DNA of 64,000 nt, taken from assembly GCA_963753485.1 (NCBI GenBank), contig CAVWCL010000005.1, forward strand, positions 62,001 to 126,000. The letters run 5' to 3'. A program made the position numbers and the translations under genes. How positions within the stretch are numbered: position 1 is the stretch's first letter; the number at the start of each line of letters is the position of its first letter. The notes beneath the pieces are model-generated. The model saw nothing but the letters and a program-made list of their open reading frames with translations. It did not search any database and had not been told where the DNA came from. The stretch is from CAWDLX01 sp963753485. GTDB taxonomy: Bacteria; Actinomycetota; Actinomycetes; Mycobacteriales; Micromonosporaceae. Below are positions 25,801 to 35,261 of this stretch, in pieces.

Positions 25801-27505
25801 CCAACTCGCCAACCCGGGCGGCCCGCTCCGCCCCGGCCAGGAAGACTCCGAACAGACCGCGGTCGGGAATGGTCCCGCCGCTGGTCACCGCGAGGCGTTG
25901 GGCTCCCGGCCGGGCGGTGAGCAGATCGGTCGCCCGGTCCCAGACGATGCGGGGGCGCAGCTCGGCGAAGGCGGTCGAGGGATAGCGACCGGAGAGCATG
26001 TCCAGGGTCGCGTCCAGCGCGGAGGCGGGCAGCTCGGCGAAGGCGGCCGCCCGGCGCACGAGGACGGCCAGGTCGCCCACCCGCCACGGGTCGAGGGCGA
26101 CCATGGCCACGATGTGTTGAGCCAGCACGTCGAGCGGGTTGCGCGGGTAGCGCAGCTCCTCGATGAGGCCGTCGTGCATGCGATGCGCCACCACCGCGCA
26201 GGAGAGCAGGTCGCCGCGGTGTTTGGGGAAGACGATGCCGCGCGAGACCGCCCCGACCTGATGCCCGGCCCGGCCCACGCGTTGCAGGCCGGCCGCGACC
26301 GAGGGCGGTGCCTCGATCTGGATCACCAGATCCACCGCGCCCATGTCGATGCCGAGCTCGAGCGAGCTGGTGGCGACCACGGCCGGCAGCCGTCCCGACT
26401 TCAGGGCCTCCTCAATGTGTTTGCGCTCCTCCCGCGACACGCTGCCGTGGTGGGCCCGGGCGATCACCGGCACGGCGCCGGTCGCCACCGGCGACTGCGC
26501 CATCACCTGGGCTGGCGCACCGCTCTGGCCGGCCGGGGCATCGGCCTGCGGCTGCTCGGCGGCGAGTTCGTTGAGGCGCGCACACAGCCGCTCCGAGAGC
26601 CGGCGCGAGTTGGCGAAGACGATCGTCGACCGGTGGGTCCTGATCAGGTCGAAGACCCGCTGCTCCACCGCCGGCCAGATCGACGCCCGGCGTGGCTGCA
26701 GCTCATCGGCGTCCGGCTCGGACTCGTCCAGGCGGGTCATGTCCTCGACCGGCACCTCGACCCGCACCTCGATCACCTTGGCCGACGGGGGGTGCACGAC
26801 CTGTACCGCCGCCGTGCCGCCGAGGAACCGGGCCACCTCGTCGACCGGGCGCACCGTCGCCGACAGGCCGATCCGCTGGGCCGGCGCCGGCAGCAGGGCG
26901 TCGAGGCGCTCCAGCGACAGGGCCAGGTGGGCACCGCGTTTGGTGGCGGCCACCGCGTGCACCTCGTCGACGATGACCGTGCGCACCCCCCGCAGGGCCT
27001 CCCGGGCCGAAGAGGTCAGCAGGAGGAAGAGCGACTCCGGTGTGGTGATGAGGATGTCGGCCGGCGCGCGCGCGAACGCTCGGCGATCTTCGACCGGGGT
27101 GTCGCCGGTACGCATGGCGACGCTGATCTCGGGCAGGCTCAGGCCGAGCCGACCGGCCGCGTGGCGGATGCCGGCCAGCGGAGAGCGGAGGTTGCGCTCG
27201 ACATCGACGGCGAGCGCCTTGAGTGGGCTGACGTAGAGCACCCGGCAGCGGGCCCGCGGGTCGGCGGGAGGTTGGTCAGCGTCGGCGGCCAGTCGGTCCA
27301 GCGCCCACAGGAACGCGGCCAGGGTCTTACCGGAGCCGGTCGGCGCCACCACCAGCGTGTGGCGGCGGTCACTGATCGCCTGCCACGCGCCCGCCTGGGC
27401 CGGCGTCGGCTCGGCGAAGGCCGCCTCGAACCAGGCGCGGGTGGCCGGGCCGAAGCGCTCGAGCACCCCGCCGGCGCTCTCGCGGTCCGCGGGCATGGGA
27501 CCCAT
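22889..27505 (-). CDS. lhr: Large helicase-related protein Lhr (superfamily-2 ATP-dependent helicase)
   Basis: 1538 residues, the full length of bacterial Lhr. Motif I APTGSGKTLAAFLWAL, motif II VIVDEVHAVAATKRGAHL, motif III LSATVRPVDEVARFL, then the second RecA domain with ATSSLELGIDMGAVDLVIQIEAPPSVAAGLQRVGRAGH. The winged-helix and Lhr-core domains follow, and about 650 further residues form the C-terminal domain found in full-length Lhr. Lhr is a 3'-5' translocase linked to DNA repair and, in mycobacteria, to the mitomycin-induced regulon. No SOS box is seen at its start. The start at 27505 removes an Arg-rich unlikely extension. Confidence 0.93.
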   Translation of the reverse strand: MGPMPADRESAGGVLERFGPATRAWFEAAFAEPTPAQAGAWQAISDRRHTLVVAPTGSGKTLAAFLWALDRLAADADQPPADPRARCRVLYVSPLKALAVDVERNLRSPLAGIRHAAGRLGLSLPEISVAMRTGDTPVEDRRAFARAPADILITTPESLFLLLTSSAREALRGVRTVIVDEVHAVAATKRGAHLALSLERLDALLPAPAQRIGLSATVRPVDEVARFLGGTAAVQVVHPPSAKVIEVRVEVPVEDMTRLDESEPDADELQPRRASIWPAVEQRVFDLIRTHRSTIVFANSRRLSERLCARLNELAAEQPQADAPAGQSGAPAQVMAQSPVATGAVPVIARAHHGSVSREERKHIEEALKSGRLPAVVATSSLELGIDMGAVDLVIQIEAPPSVAAGLQRVGRAGHQVGAVSRGIVFPKHRGDLLSCAVVAHRMHDGLIEELRYPRNPLDVLAQHIVAMVALDPWRVGDLAVLVRRAAAFAELPASALDATLDMLSGRYPSTAFAELRPRIVWDRATDLLTARPGAQRLAVTSGGTIPDRGLFGVFLAGAERAARVGELDEEMVYESRVGDVFLLGSTSWRIEDITPDRVLVSPAPGVAARMPFWKGDQPGRPVELGRAIGATLRDLARHPREKAEADLAGSGLDGWAIDNLLSYVDEQREATRHLPDDRTVLVERFRDELGDWRLAVHCVLGAKVNAAWAMAIGVRISERYGVDAQVLPSDDGIVVRLPDAVDAAGVDAPPGADLVVFDPEEIVALVEDSVGASAMFAARFRECAARALLLPRRDPRRRQPLWQQRQRAAQLLDVARGYADFPITLEAARECLQDVLDVPGLVGLMRDLAARAVRLVEVETPRPSPFARSLLFGYVGAFLYGGDVPLAERRAAALALDSTLLGELLGRVELRELLDPDVVVETERRLQWLDGSRTVRDGEDLIELLRVLGDLSTVECVARGGHPEWLEVLAAARRVIDVRIAGEQRWILIEDAARVRDGLGVALPVGLAGAYLEPVADPIGDLVARYARTRGPFTAAACAARFGLGSFVVEQALKRLAATGRVAAGEFTPAGVDGAPIGTEWCDSEVLRLLRRRSLAALRREIEPVPPRILAAFLPRWQQVGSSARGVEAVAAALEQLQGVALPASAWEPLVLAARVADYTPAYLDELCTSGEVIWAGNGSLAGTDGWLAFSWAESAPLLLPPPDPEFTAGPLHQAVLERLDAGQALFFRQLADLAGASGESAEADLLAAVWDLVWAGLVANDTLAPVRAMLAGRGAHRGRPAAARARLRSPSRLPTGRLSRTSLAAARSGPPSAAGRWYRLPERDTNPTRRATAAAENLLERHGVVTRGAVLAEGTPGGFAAVYPVLSALEERGSARRGYFVDGLGAAQFAVPGAVDRLRAMAESAEARTARALVLATTDPANPYGAALAWPERVVDEGEPGTGHRPGRKAGALVVLVAGDLAIYVERGGRTLLSFTDDPQTLVAAATALAGAVRTGALGPMSVERADGETIHASPLRAALTAAGFRTTPRGLRLRS

Positions 27506-27534
27506 GCTGCCCCGGCGGTACGACAACCGCCCCC

Positions 27535-27831
27535 TCAGCCGGGAATCAGCAGGTCGGCGTAGTCGGGGTTGCGCTGCACGTAGCCGGCGATGAACGGGCA
27601 CCGCGCCACCGCCCGCTCGCCGCGGGCCCGGATGTCCTCGAGCGCGCCGCGGGCGAGCGCGCTGGCGATCCCGCGCCCGCCGTAGGCCGGCTCGGTCTCG
27701 GTGTGGATGAGCACGATCGTGCCCGGCTGAGCGCGGAACCGGACGAAGGCCACCACCCGGCCGTCCAGCCAGGCCTCATACCGGTGCCCGTCGTCGTTGC
27801 GCACCACCTCGACCGCGTCCTCGCCGATCAT
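27535..27831 (-). CDS. Small GNAT-like N-acetyltransferase (YjdJ type)
   Basis: 98 residues of the short GNAT subfamily PF14542: RYEAWLDGRVVAFVRF, VLIHTETEPAYGGRGIASALARGAL and CPFIAGYVQRNPDY. The acetyl-CoA loop is YGGRGIAS. The substrate is unknown. CAGGAT lies 6 bases before the ATG, similar to the leaderless pattern elsewhere. It precedes lhr by 29 bases on the same strand. Confidence 0.85.
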   Translation of the reverse strand: MIGEDAVEVVRNDDGHRYEAWLDGRVVAFVRFRAQPGTIVLIHTETEPAYGGRGIASALARGALEDIRARGERAVARCPFIAGYVQRNPDYADLLIPG

Positions 27832-27876
27832 CCGGTCATCCTGCCCGGCCCGGCGTCCGGCCGCACCCGCTCCCCC

Positions 27877-29241
27877 TCACCCCACCGGTACGGGTTGGCG
27901 GAGCCGGCCGGCGAGCCGCGCCCGTGCCGCCGGCCACTGCTCGTCGGTCATCGCGTAGAGCACGGTGTCCCGCCAGCTGCCATCGTGGCGGCGCTTGTGC
28001 CGGCGCAGAACACCTTCACGCAGCGCCCCGAGGCGCTCGATCGCCTGCTGCGAGCGCAGGTTGCGCAGGTCGGTGTGCCACTCGACCCGGACCGCGCCCA
28101 GTTCGTCAAAGGCCCGCCGCAGCAGCAACAGTTTCGCCTCGGTGTTGATCCCCGTCCGCCAGGCCGAGCGGGCCAGCATGGTGTATCCGATGGCGAGGCA
28201 GCGGTTCGCCTCGTCCACCGCGTGGTAGGACGTCAGCCCGACGATGGCCCCGGTGACCGCGCTGCGCTGGACGAACGGCACCCGCTCGCCGAACTCCCAC
28301 GCGCGCAACGCGTCGCCGACCTGGCCAGCCATCTCCTCGACGGTGGCCGGTCGTTCGACGGAGATCCACCGGTAGACCTCCTCGTCGGCGATGGCGGCGA
28401 AGAGTTCGTCCACATGGGATGGATCGAGTGCTTCGAGCACCACGTGCTCGCCGGCCAGCCGGGGGGCGGCCAGCCAGGGCGATCGGGGCTCGCGGAGGTA
28501 GGACGGCACCGGCACCCGTACCCCGGGCGCGGTCTCCGGCCGGCCCGGCCGCAACCGCAACGGCACCACCCCGGCCCAGCAGGACAGCGCGAGGTCGGCC
28601 TCGTCGTCGGCCACTGCGCCGACGCGTGCCTTGACCGACACCTCGGTGAGGGGCAGGGCCAGGACGGCGGTCTGGGCGAGCTCGTTGGCGGTGGGCGGCC
28701 GCGTCTCGCCGGCCCGCCCCGGCGCGACCTTGTCGACCAGGGCGGTCATGACGCGCAGCTTCTCCGCCTCGTCCGTGACCAGGTACGCGCGGCCGTGGGC
28801 GATCACCGAGCGGTAGTTGGCGCTGTGGTGGAACTGTGAGCGCGCCAGGACCAGGCCGTCGAGGTGGGTGGCCGCGACGCAGACGGCAAGCCCGTCGGGG
28901 CCGCGGGCGCCCAGCAGCGGCCGGGAACCGGTCGAGCCGTGCAGGTAGAGCACATCGTCGATGCGCACGTGCAGGGTCGGCAGCACCCGCGGTTCCACCG
29001 CGCCGGTCTGCGGGTCGGCCGCGGTGAAGGCGAGATGGCAGAAGTACGCCTCATCCAGGATCGCGTTCGCGGTGGCGCGCTGGAAGTTGACCCGGTCCCG
29101 GTACCGCGAGGCGGTGGTGCGCGGGGTACGCGCGAACATCGTCGCCGACGGCGGCTGCCCACTCGGGCCGGCCGGCTGCCCACTCGGTTTCGCCGGCCGC
29201 TGCCGCTCATCCGGGTTCGCCGGCTGGCTGCGCTCAGTCAT
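27877..29241 (-). CDS. Fusion of an FMN-binding split-barrel oxidase domain and a GNAT acetyltransferase
   Basis: 454 residues. After a Pro/Gly-rich leader of 35 residues, positions about 40-230 match the pyridoxamine-5'-phosphate-oxidase-like, NimA-type flavin barrel (LDEAYFCHLAFT, DDVLYLHGSTGSRPL, VCVAATHLDGLVLARSQFHHSANYRSVIAHGRA). Positions about 255-450 are a RimJ/RimL-type GNAT (LEALDPSHVDELFAAIADEEVYRWISV, GYTMLARSAWRTGINTEAKLLLLRRAFDELGAVRVEWHTD). Such fusions are known in actinobacteria; the reaction is not. It is divergent from a MocR regulator across a 14-bp palindrome, which suggests control by PLP or a related ligand. Confidence 0.85.
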   Translation of the reverse strand: MTERSQPANPDERQRPAKPSGQPAGPSGQPPSATMFARTPRTTASRYRDRVNFQRATANAILDEAYFCHLAFTAADPQTGAVEPRVLPTLHVRIDDVLYLHGSTGSRPLLGARGPDGLAVCVAATHLDGLVLARSQFHHSANYRSVIAHGRAYLVTDEAEKLRVMTALVDKVAPGRAGETRPPTANELAQTAVLALPLTEVSVKARVGAVADDEADLALSCWAGVVPLRLRPGRPETAPGVRVPVPSYLREPRSPWLAAPRLAGEHVVLEALDPSHVDELFAAIADEEVYRWISVERPATVEEMAGQVGDALRAWEFGERVPFVQRSAVTGAIVGLTSYHAVDEANRCLAIGYTMLARSAWRTGINTEAKLLLLRRAFDELGAVRVEWHTDLRNLRSQQAIERLGALREGVLRRHKRRHDGSWRDTVLYAMTDEQWPAARARLAGRLRQPVPVG

Positions 29242-29254
29242 TGCCTTCTGCCTT

Positions 29255-29268
29255 TCGTACTAGTACGA
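29255..29268. promoter_or_regulatory. 14-bp perfect palindrome, candidate MocR operator
   Basis: TCGTACTAGTACGA lies centrally in the 37-base gap between the divergent starts at 29241 and 29279 and overlaps TACGAT, the likely -10 box of the regulator. One site could control both genes. Confidence 0.6.
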
Positions 29269-29278
29269 TGGTAAAACT

Positions 29279-30619
29279 GTGACAGTACGTTATCAGATCA
29301 CCGGGCGGGGCGCTGCCGCCATCTCGGCCAGTGTCGAGGCCGGCGTGCGGACCGGAGCGCTCGGTCCGGGCGCGGCGCTGCCCCCGGTACGCACGCTGGC
29401 CACGCAGCTGGCCGTCGCGCCGGCCACGGTGGCGGCCGCCTACCGCTCGCTGCGCCAGCGGGGCGTGGTGGAGACCGCCGGTCGCAACGGCACCCGGGTA
29501 CGCCCGCAGCCGGCCGTACGGCCGCGGTTGGCGCACCGCCACCCCGCCCCACCCGGAACGGTCGACCTCGCCTCGGGCGAACCCGATCCGGCGCTGCTGC
29601 CGGCCCTCGGCGCCCACCTGCGCCGGCTGGCCCGCATCGCCGACGCCCCGGTGGGCTACGCGCGGTCCGGGCCGCTGACCGAGCTGGCCGAGCTGGCCCG
29701 AAGCCGCCTGGTCGCCGACGGCGTACCCGCGCGGGGTGCCATCGCGGTCACCTCGGGAACCCTGGACGCCTTCGAGCGGCTGCTCGCCGCGCACCTGCGC
29801 CCGGGTGACCGGATCGCGGTCGAGGACCCCGGCTGGGCCAACCTGCTCGACCTCGTCGCCGCCCTCTCGCTGGAGGTGGTGCCGGTCGCGGTCGACGACG
29901 ACGGCCCGACCGTCGAGGGGCTCCGGCAGGCGCTGCGCGCGCGGGTGGCCGCGGTCGTGGTGACCAGCCGGGCCCAGAACCCCACCGGTGGCGCGGTGTC
30001 GGCCAGCCGGGCGGTCGCACTGCGGGCAGAGCTGGCCGCCGTGCCCGATGTCCTACTGATCGAGGACGACCATGCCGCCGAGCTGGCCGAGGTGCCGCTG
30101 GCCACCCTGGCCGGGGCCGGTACCGCCTGGGCCTTCGTCCGATCGGTCTCCAAACCGTACGGCCCCGACCTGCGCCTGGCCGTGGTGGCGGGCGACGACG
30201 CCAGCATCGCCCGGGTCGAGGGCCGCATGCGCCTCGGTGCCGGCTGGGTGTCCACTCTGATGCAGCGGCTGGTCCTCGAGATGTGGCGCGACGAGGCGGT
30301 GGCGGCCGGCGTCGAGCGGGCGAGGCAGCAGTACATCGCGCGCCGCCAGAGCCTGCTCGCTGCGTTGGCCCACCGGGGCGTCACCGCCCACGGCCGTACC
30401 GGGATCAACGTGTGGGTACCGGCCGCCGACGAGCCGGCCACGGTCGCCGCCCTGCGCGAACGCGGCTGGATGGTCTCGCCCGGCTCTCTGTACCGCCAAC
30501 GCAGCGCGCCGGGCATCCGGATCTCCGTCGGCGGTCTGCGACTGTCGAGTGTGGGTGCCCTTGCCGACGACATCGCGGCCGCGCTCGCCGCTCCGGTGCC
30601 GGCCGGCTTCTCCCGATAG
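29279..30619 (+). CDS. MocR/PdxR-type regulator (GntR HTH plus class-I aminotransferase domain)
   Basis: 446 residues. The N-terminal GntR winged helix (PPVRTLATQLAVAPATVAAAYRSLRQRGVVET) is joined to a fold-I aminotransferase domain. The PLP lysine is in FVRSVSKPYGPDLRLAVVAG; SRAQNPTGGAVSASRA and IEDDHAAELAE supply other cofactor contacts. MocR proteins use the aminotransferase domain to sense PLP or amino compounds rather than for catalysis. The start is GTG at 29279, 9 bases after a TACGAT -10 candidate. The divergent neighbour with an FMN barrel related to pyridoxamine oxidase is the likely target. Confidence 0.88.
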   Translation: MTVRYQITGRGAAAISASVEAGVRTGALGPGAALPPVRTLATQLAVAPATVAAAYRSLRQRGVVETAGRNGTRVRPQPAVRPRLAHRHPAPPGTVDLASGEPDPALLPALGAHLRRLARIADAPVGYARSGPLTELAELARSRLVADGVPARGAIAVTSGTLDAFERLLAAHLRPGDRIAVEDPGWANLLDLVAALSLEVVPVAVDDDGPTVEGLRQALRARVAAVVVTSRAQNPTGGAVSASRAVALRAELAAVPDVLLIEDDHAAELAEVPLATLAGAGTAWAFVRSVSKPYGPDLRLAVVAGDDASIARVEGRMRLGAGWVSTLMQRLVLEMWRDEAVAAGVERARQQYIARRQSLLAALAHRGVTAHGRTGINVWVPAADEPATVAALRERGWMVSPGSLYRQRSAPGIRISVGGLRLSSVGALADDIAAALAAPVPAGFSR

Positions 30620-30659
30620 CCAGGTTCACCAGCTATTCGGCCGCCGGAGTGGATCGGCC

Positions 30660-30707
30660 GATCGTGGACTGTGGCGGCGGCTATGACCGCCACCAGCGCC
30701 CACGATC
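30660..30707. repeat. Palindromic repeat family 2, copy A
   Basis: Outer arms GATCGTGG/CCACGATC and inner arms GTGGCGG/CCGCCAC around a 9-base loop. It follows the MocR gene and precedes the end of the convergent DUF559 pseudogene. Confidence 0.7.
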
Positions 30708-30711
30708 TGGC

Positions 30712-31398
30712 TCAGCCGGGCCAGCCGGCGACCCGAAGTGCGGTCCGGATCGCGGCCACGACGGTCTGCGGCTCCTGCCGCACCAGCCACGTCGGGAACC
30801 GCAGGATCCGCACGCCCGCGGTCCAGAGGTCGTTCTGGCGCTAGTTGTCCGCCCAGGCGTGGCGCACGTCGAGGTGGTGGCCACCGTCGATCTCGACCTG
30901 CAGCTGCCACTCGTCGAAGAAGAGGTCGAGGTAACGCCGGCGGCCGGCCGCGTCGGTGCGCTCAGCGTTTCGCGTGGGCGCGGGCAGGCGCGCCGCGCGC
31001 AGCAGGACCAGCACGTCGAGCTCGCCCAGCGCTTCGGAGCCGCCGGCGGCGTCGGCCGCTGTCAACCAGACGAGCCGGCGCCGTTTGGCGCGTGGCCGGC
31101 AGTTGAGCACAGCCCGGATCTCCGCGAGGGTGACCAGGCGCTGCTGGAAGGACATGGCAACCAGCGTGATCGCCTCCCGATCGGTGCGGTCCCAACTGGC
31201 GGCGTCGACGATGGAGCGAGCCGGCGTGGTGCAGGGCGGCGTGGTGCCGGCCGGCCTGACCACCCGCCTGACGTCACGGGCCGTGAGCTGTCTGGTCCGG
31301 TGCACCACCACGCCGCAGTAGCTGATCGTGCCGCATTGGCGGCTCAGCAGGGGCCGCAGCTCATCGGAAGGGATGGCATTCGAATACCCTGCCGCCAC
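30712..31398 (-). pseudogene. Decayed DUF559 (restriction-endonuclease-like) gene with an in-frame amber stop
   Basis: The reading frame 31398-30841 ends in TAG after GGHHLDVRHAWADN, but the same frame continues with RQNDLWTAGVRILRFPTWLV...ALRVAGWPG and stops at 30712. The continuation is the normal C-terminus of this family, in which a Trp or Arg codon usually stands where TAG is found. The remaining part shows TPARSIVDAA, a QQRLVTL helix, ELDVLVLL and the RYLDLFFDEWQLQVEIDGGHH nuclease-like core. The usual 80-100 N-terminal residues are missing upstream. The gene is therefore both truncated and interrupted. It is flanked on both sides by family-2 palindromes. Confidence 0.75.
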
Positions 31399-31444
31399 CG
31401 GGGCGGGCTCACAAGGACGCCGGCGCGCCTGTGGACAACTCTCC

Positions 31445-31496
31445 CCGATCGTGGACCGTAGTGGCGGTCATGGCCGCCATCACTGTCCACGATCGG
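31445..31496. repeat. Palindromic repeat family 2, copy B (best preserved)
   Basis: Perfect 12-bp outer arms CCGATCGTGGAC/GTCCACGATCGG; inner arms GTGGCGG/CCGCCAT with one G-U pair. It ends 3 bases before the stop codon of the receiver gene and probably terminates it. Confidence 0.8.
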
Positions 31497-31499
31497 CGG

Positions 31500-31951
31500 C
31501 TACGACTGGCGGGGGGGCAGCTTGACCACGCTGACGAAGAAGTCGTCGATCTGGCGTACCACCGAGATGAAGCGATCGAAGTCGACCGGCTTCGTGACGT
31601 ACGCGTTCGCGTGCAACTGGTAGCTGCGCAGGATGTCCTCTTCGGACTGTGAGGTGGTGAGGACCACGACCGGGATCTGGTGCAGGTCCTCGTCGGACTT
31701 GATCTCGGCCAGCACCTCCCGACCGTCCCGGCGCGGGAGGTTGAGGTCGAGCAGGATGAGGTCGGGCCGTACCGCGTCGGCGTACCCGCCCTCCCGGCGC
31801 AGGTAGGCGAGGGCCTCGACGCCGTCGGCGACGACGGTGAGCCGGTTGTTTACCTTGTTCTCCTCGAACGCCTCCCGGGTCATGAGCACGTCGCCGGGAT
31901 CGTCTTCGACGAGCAGGACCTCGATGGGCACAAGTGGCTCCTCGGCACGGT

Positions 31952-31955
<4 letters not shown>
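31500..31955 (-). CDS. Single-domain response regulator (Rcp1/CheY type)
   Basis: 151 residues, one receiver domain. Acidic pocket LLVEDDPGDVLM, phosphoacceptor Asp in LILLDLNLPRRDG, Thr/Ser in VVLTTSQSEED, and Lys in AYVTKPVDFDRF. There is no output domain. Rcp1-type receivers partner with phytochrome-like kinases of the kind encoded directly upstream. The GTG start overlaps the kinase stop by four bases (GTGA), so the two are translationally coupled. Confidence 0.9.
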
Positions 31956-33581
<1,626 letters not shown>

Positions 33582-33607
<26 letters not shown>

Positions 33608-33848
33608 GTCGCCGCCTCGCTGCGCTCGCCGGCGCCATGAGGCTCGAGCGCACTGTGCCCGATGATTCGCTCGCTACGCTCGCTCATGTCGCCGCCTCGC
33701 TGCGCTCGCCGGCGCCATGAGGCTCGAGCGCACTGTGCCCGATGATTCGCTCGCTACGCTCGCTCATGTCGCCGCCTCGCTGCGCTCGCCGGCGCCATGA
33801 GGCTCGAGCGCACTGTGCCCGATGATTCGCTCGCTACGCTCGCTCATG
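33582..33848. repeat. 80-bp tandem repeat, about 3.3 copies
   Basis: Exact 80-base period starting at 33584, 33664, 33744 and 33824 (last copy partial). Each unit contains CGCTCGCTACGCTCGCTCAT and an inverted pair GCGCTCG/CGAGCGC. Copies look identical, so the expansion is recent. The array spans the kinase gene's 5' end and ends within the stop of the upstream phosphatase gene. Confidence 0.93.
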
Positions 33849-35100
33849 GCCCGACTCCGGGCGCGCTCATCAAGAGCATCGCGACATCGTCGGCGAGGGG
33901 GCCGCCGTTGGCCTGTTCGGCCTGGGCCACCAGCCAGCTGGCGAGGCGTTCCCGCGGTACCCGGCGGGCCGGCTCGCTGGTGATCAGCGACTGCAGTCCG
34001 GTCACCTCCAGGCGGGCGTCGCCGTCGCCGACGCGCCCTTCGATGAGTCCGTCCGTGTAGAGCAGCAGGGCCCAGTCCGCCGGCGCGAGAACGACCCGGG
34101 TGGATGGACGCTCGGCGTCCTCGAACACCCCGAGCACCGGCCCGTGGGCCGCCGCCACGACCCGGGCGTCGCCGTCGGTGAGCAGCAGCGGTGGCGGGTG
34201 GCCCGCCAGCCGGACCACGGCCTCGCCCTCTTCCAGGTCGATGGTCACCATGGCCAGGGTGGCGAAGACGTCGTCGCGATTGCGCTCGCTGATGAGGACC
34301 TGCTCGATCGCCGGAAGCACCCGGTCGTCGGCGACGTCGGCGAGCATGAGCGCGCGCCAGGCCGCTCGAAGCTCGACCCCCAGGGCGGCCTCGTCGACGC
34401 CGTGGCCGCAGACATCGCCGACCATCATGGTGATCCGATCGGCGGACGTCTGAACCACGTCATAGAAATCGCCGCCGAGCTGGGCGCTGTGCCGGCCCGG
34501 TTGATAGAAGGTGTGCAGCGGAATGCCCTTGGTACGCAGCAGCGGCTGGGGGAGCAGGCCGCGCTCCAGTCGGGCCGACTGCTGCTGGAGCAGCTCCACC
34601 TCGTAGAGGCGGCGGGCGTTCTCGTCGGCCCGCTTGCGCTCGACGGCGTACCGGATCGACCGGGCGAGCAGCACCCCGTCCACCTGGCCCTTGATCAGAT
34701 AGTCCTGGGCGCCTTCGCCGACCGCAGCGACACCGAGGTGCTCATCGCCGAGCCCGGTCAGCACGCAGATCGCCGCGCGGTTCGCCGCACCGAGCAGCCG
34801 GCGCAAGCCGTCCAGCCCCTGGGCGTCGGGCAGGCCGAGGTCGAGCAGCACGCAGTCGGCCCGGCCCACCTCGGCCAGGCCCTCGCTCAACGTCGTGGCC
34901 ACCACGAGGTCGATCGCCGCCCGGGCTTCGTCCAGCAGCTCGCGTACCAGGTAGGCGTCCTGGTCGTCGTCCTCGACGAGGAGCACCCGCAGGCGACCCT
35001 CCGCCCGGCCGATGGCGGCGGTCCGGGCCGGGCCCGGCCCACGCGGGCCGGGCTGACGTGGCACCGGGTTCGGGCGTGCCGGCGGCGGCGTCGACGTCAT
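33844..35100 (-). CDS. Receiver domain fused to a PP2C (RsbU/SpoIIE) phosphatase
   Basis: 418 residues. A Pro-rich leader, then a receiver domain (LLVEDDDQDAYLV, Asp in CVLLDLGLPDAQG, Lys in DYLIKGQVD), a coiled-coil linker near ADENARRLYEVELLQQQS, and a PP2C domain (LGGDFYDVV, GDVCGHGVDEA, LLYTDGLIEGR, DDVAMLLM metal-binding aspartates). Phosphorylation would switch a Ser phosphatase that dephosphorylates an anti-anti-sigma factor. A longer start at 35187 is possible. No anti-sigma genes are in the window. Confidence 0.87.
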   Translation of the reverse strand: MTSTPPPARPNPVPRQPGPRGPGPARTAAIGRAEGRLRVLLVEDDDQDAYLVRELLDEARAAIDLVVATTLSEGLAEVGRADCVLLDLGLPDAQGLDGLRRLLGAANRAAICVLTGLGDEHLGVAAVGEGAQDYLIKGQVDGVLLARSIRYAVERKRADENARRLYEVELLQQQSARLERGLLPQPLLRTKGIPLHTFYQPGRHSAQLGGDFYDVVQTSADRITMMVGDVCGHGVDEAALGVELRAAWRALMLADVADDRVLPAIEQVLISERNRDDVFATLAMVTIDLEEGEAVVRLAGHPPPLLLTDGDARVVAAAHGPVLGVFEDAERPSTRVVLAPADWALLLYTDGLIEGRVGDGDARLEVTGLQSLITSEPARRVPRERLASWLVAQAEQANGGPLADDVAMLLMSAPGVGP

Positions 35101-35261
35101 CGGCGCCGACCAGGCTGCCCGGTTGAGGTGCGGATGTCCGGCTCCCCTCGTATCGCGGCATGATCGTGCCTCAATCGGCAAGAACATACAAGGTCAGACC
35201 CGCGGGCTACCCACATGCGACACCTGGCAACCCCGGGGCGGCGCGCACCGAGGGTGTGGAT

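Noticed and set aside
22964..27562. Very long open frames on the + strand opposite lhr (702 and 818 codons)
   Set aside because: They are Arg/Gly/Pro/His-rich mirror images of the well-supported Lhr gene, as expected at very high GC; no domain is recognisable.
30841..30843. In-frame TAG in the DUF559 gene considered as programmed readthrough or recoding
   Set aside because: No recoding structure is visible and the gene also lacks its N-terminus, so decay is simpler.
31430..31438. A perfect DnaA box (TTGTCCACA on the reverse strand)
   Set aside because: A single 9-base match is expected by chance about once in two such windows; there is no second box or AT-rich region nearby, so no origin is proposed.
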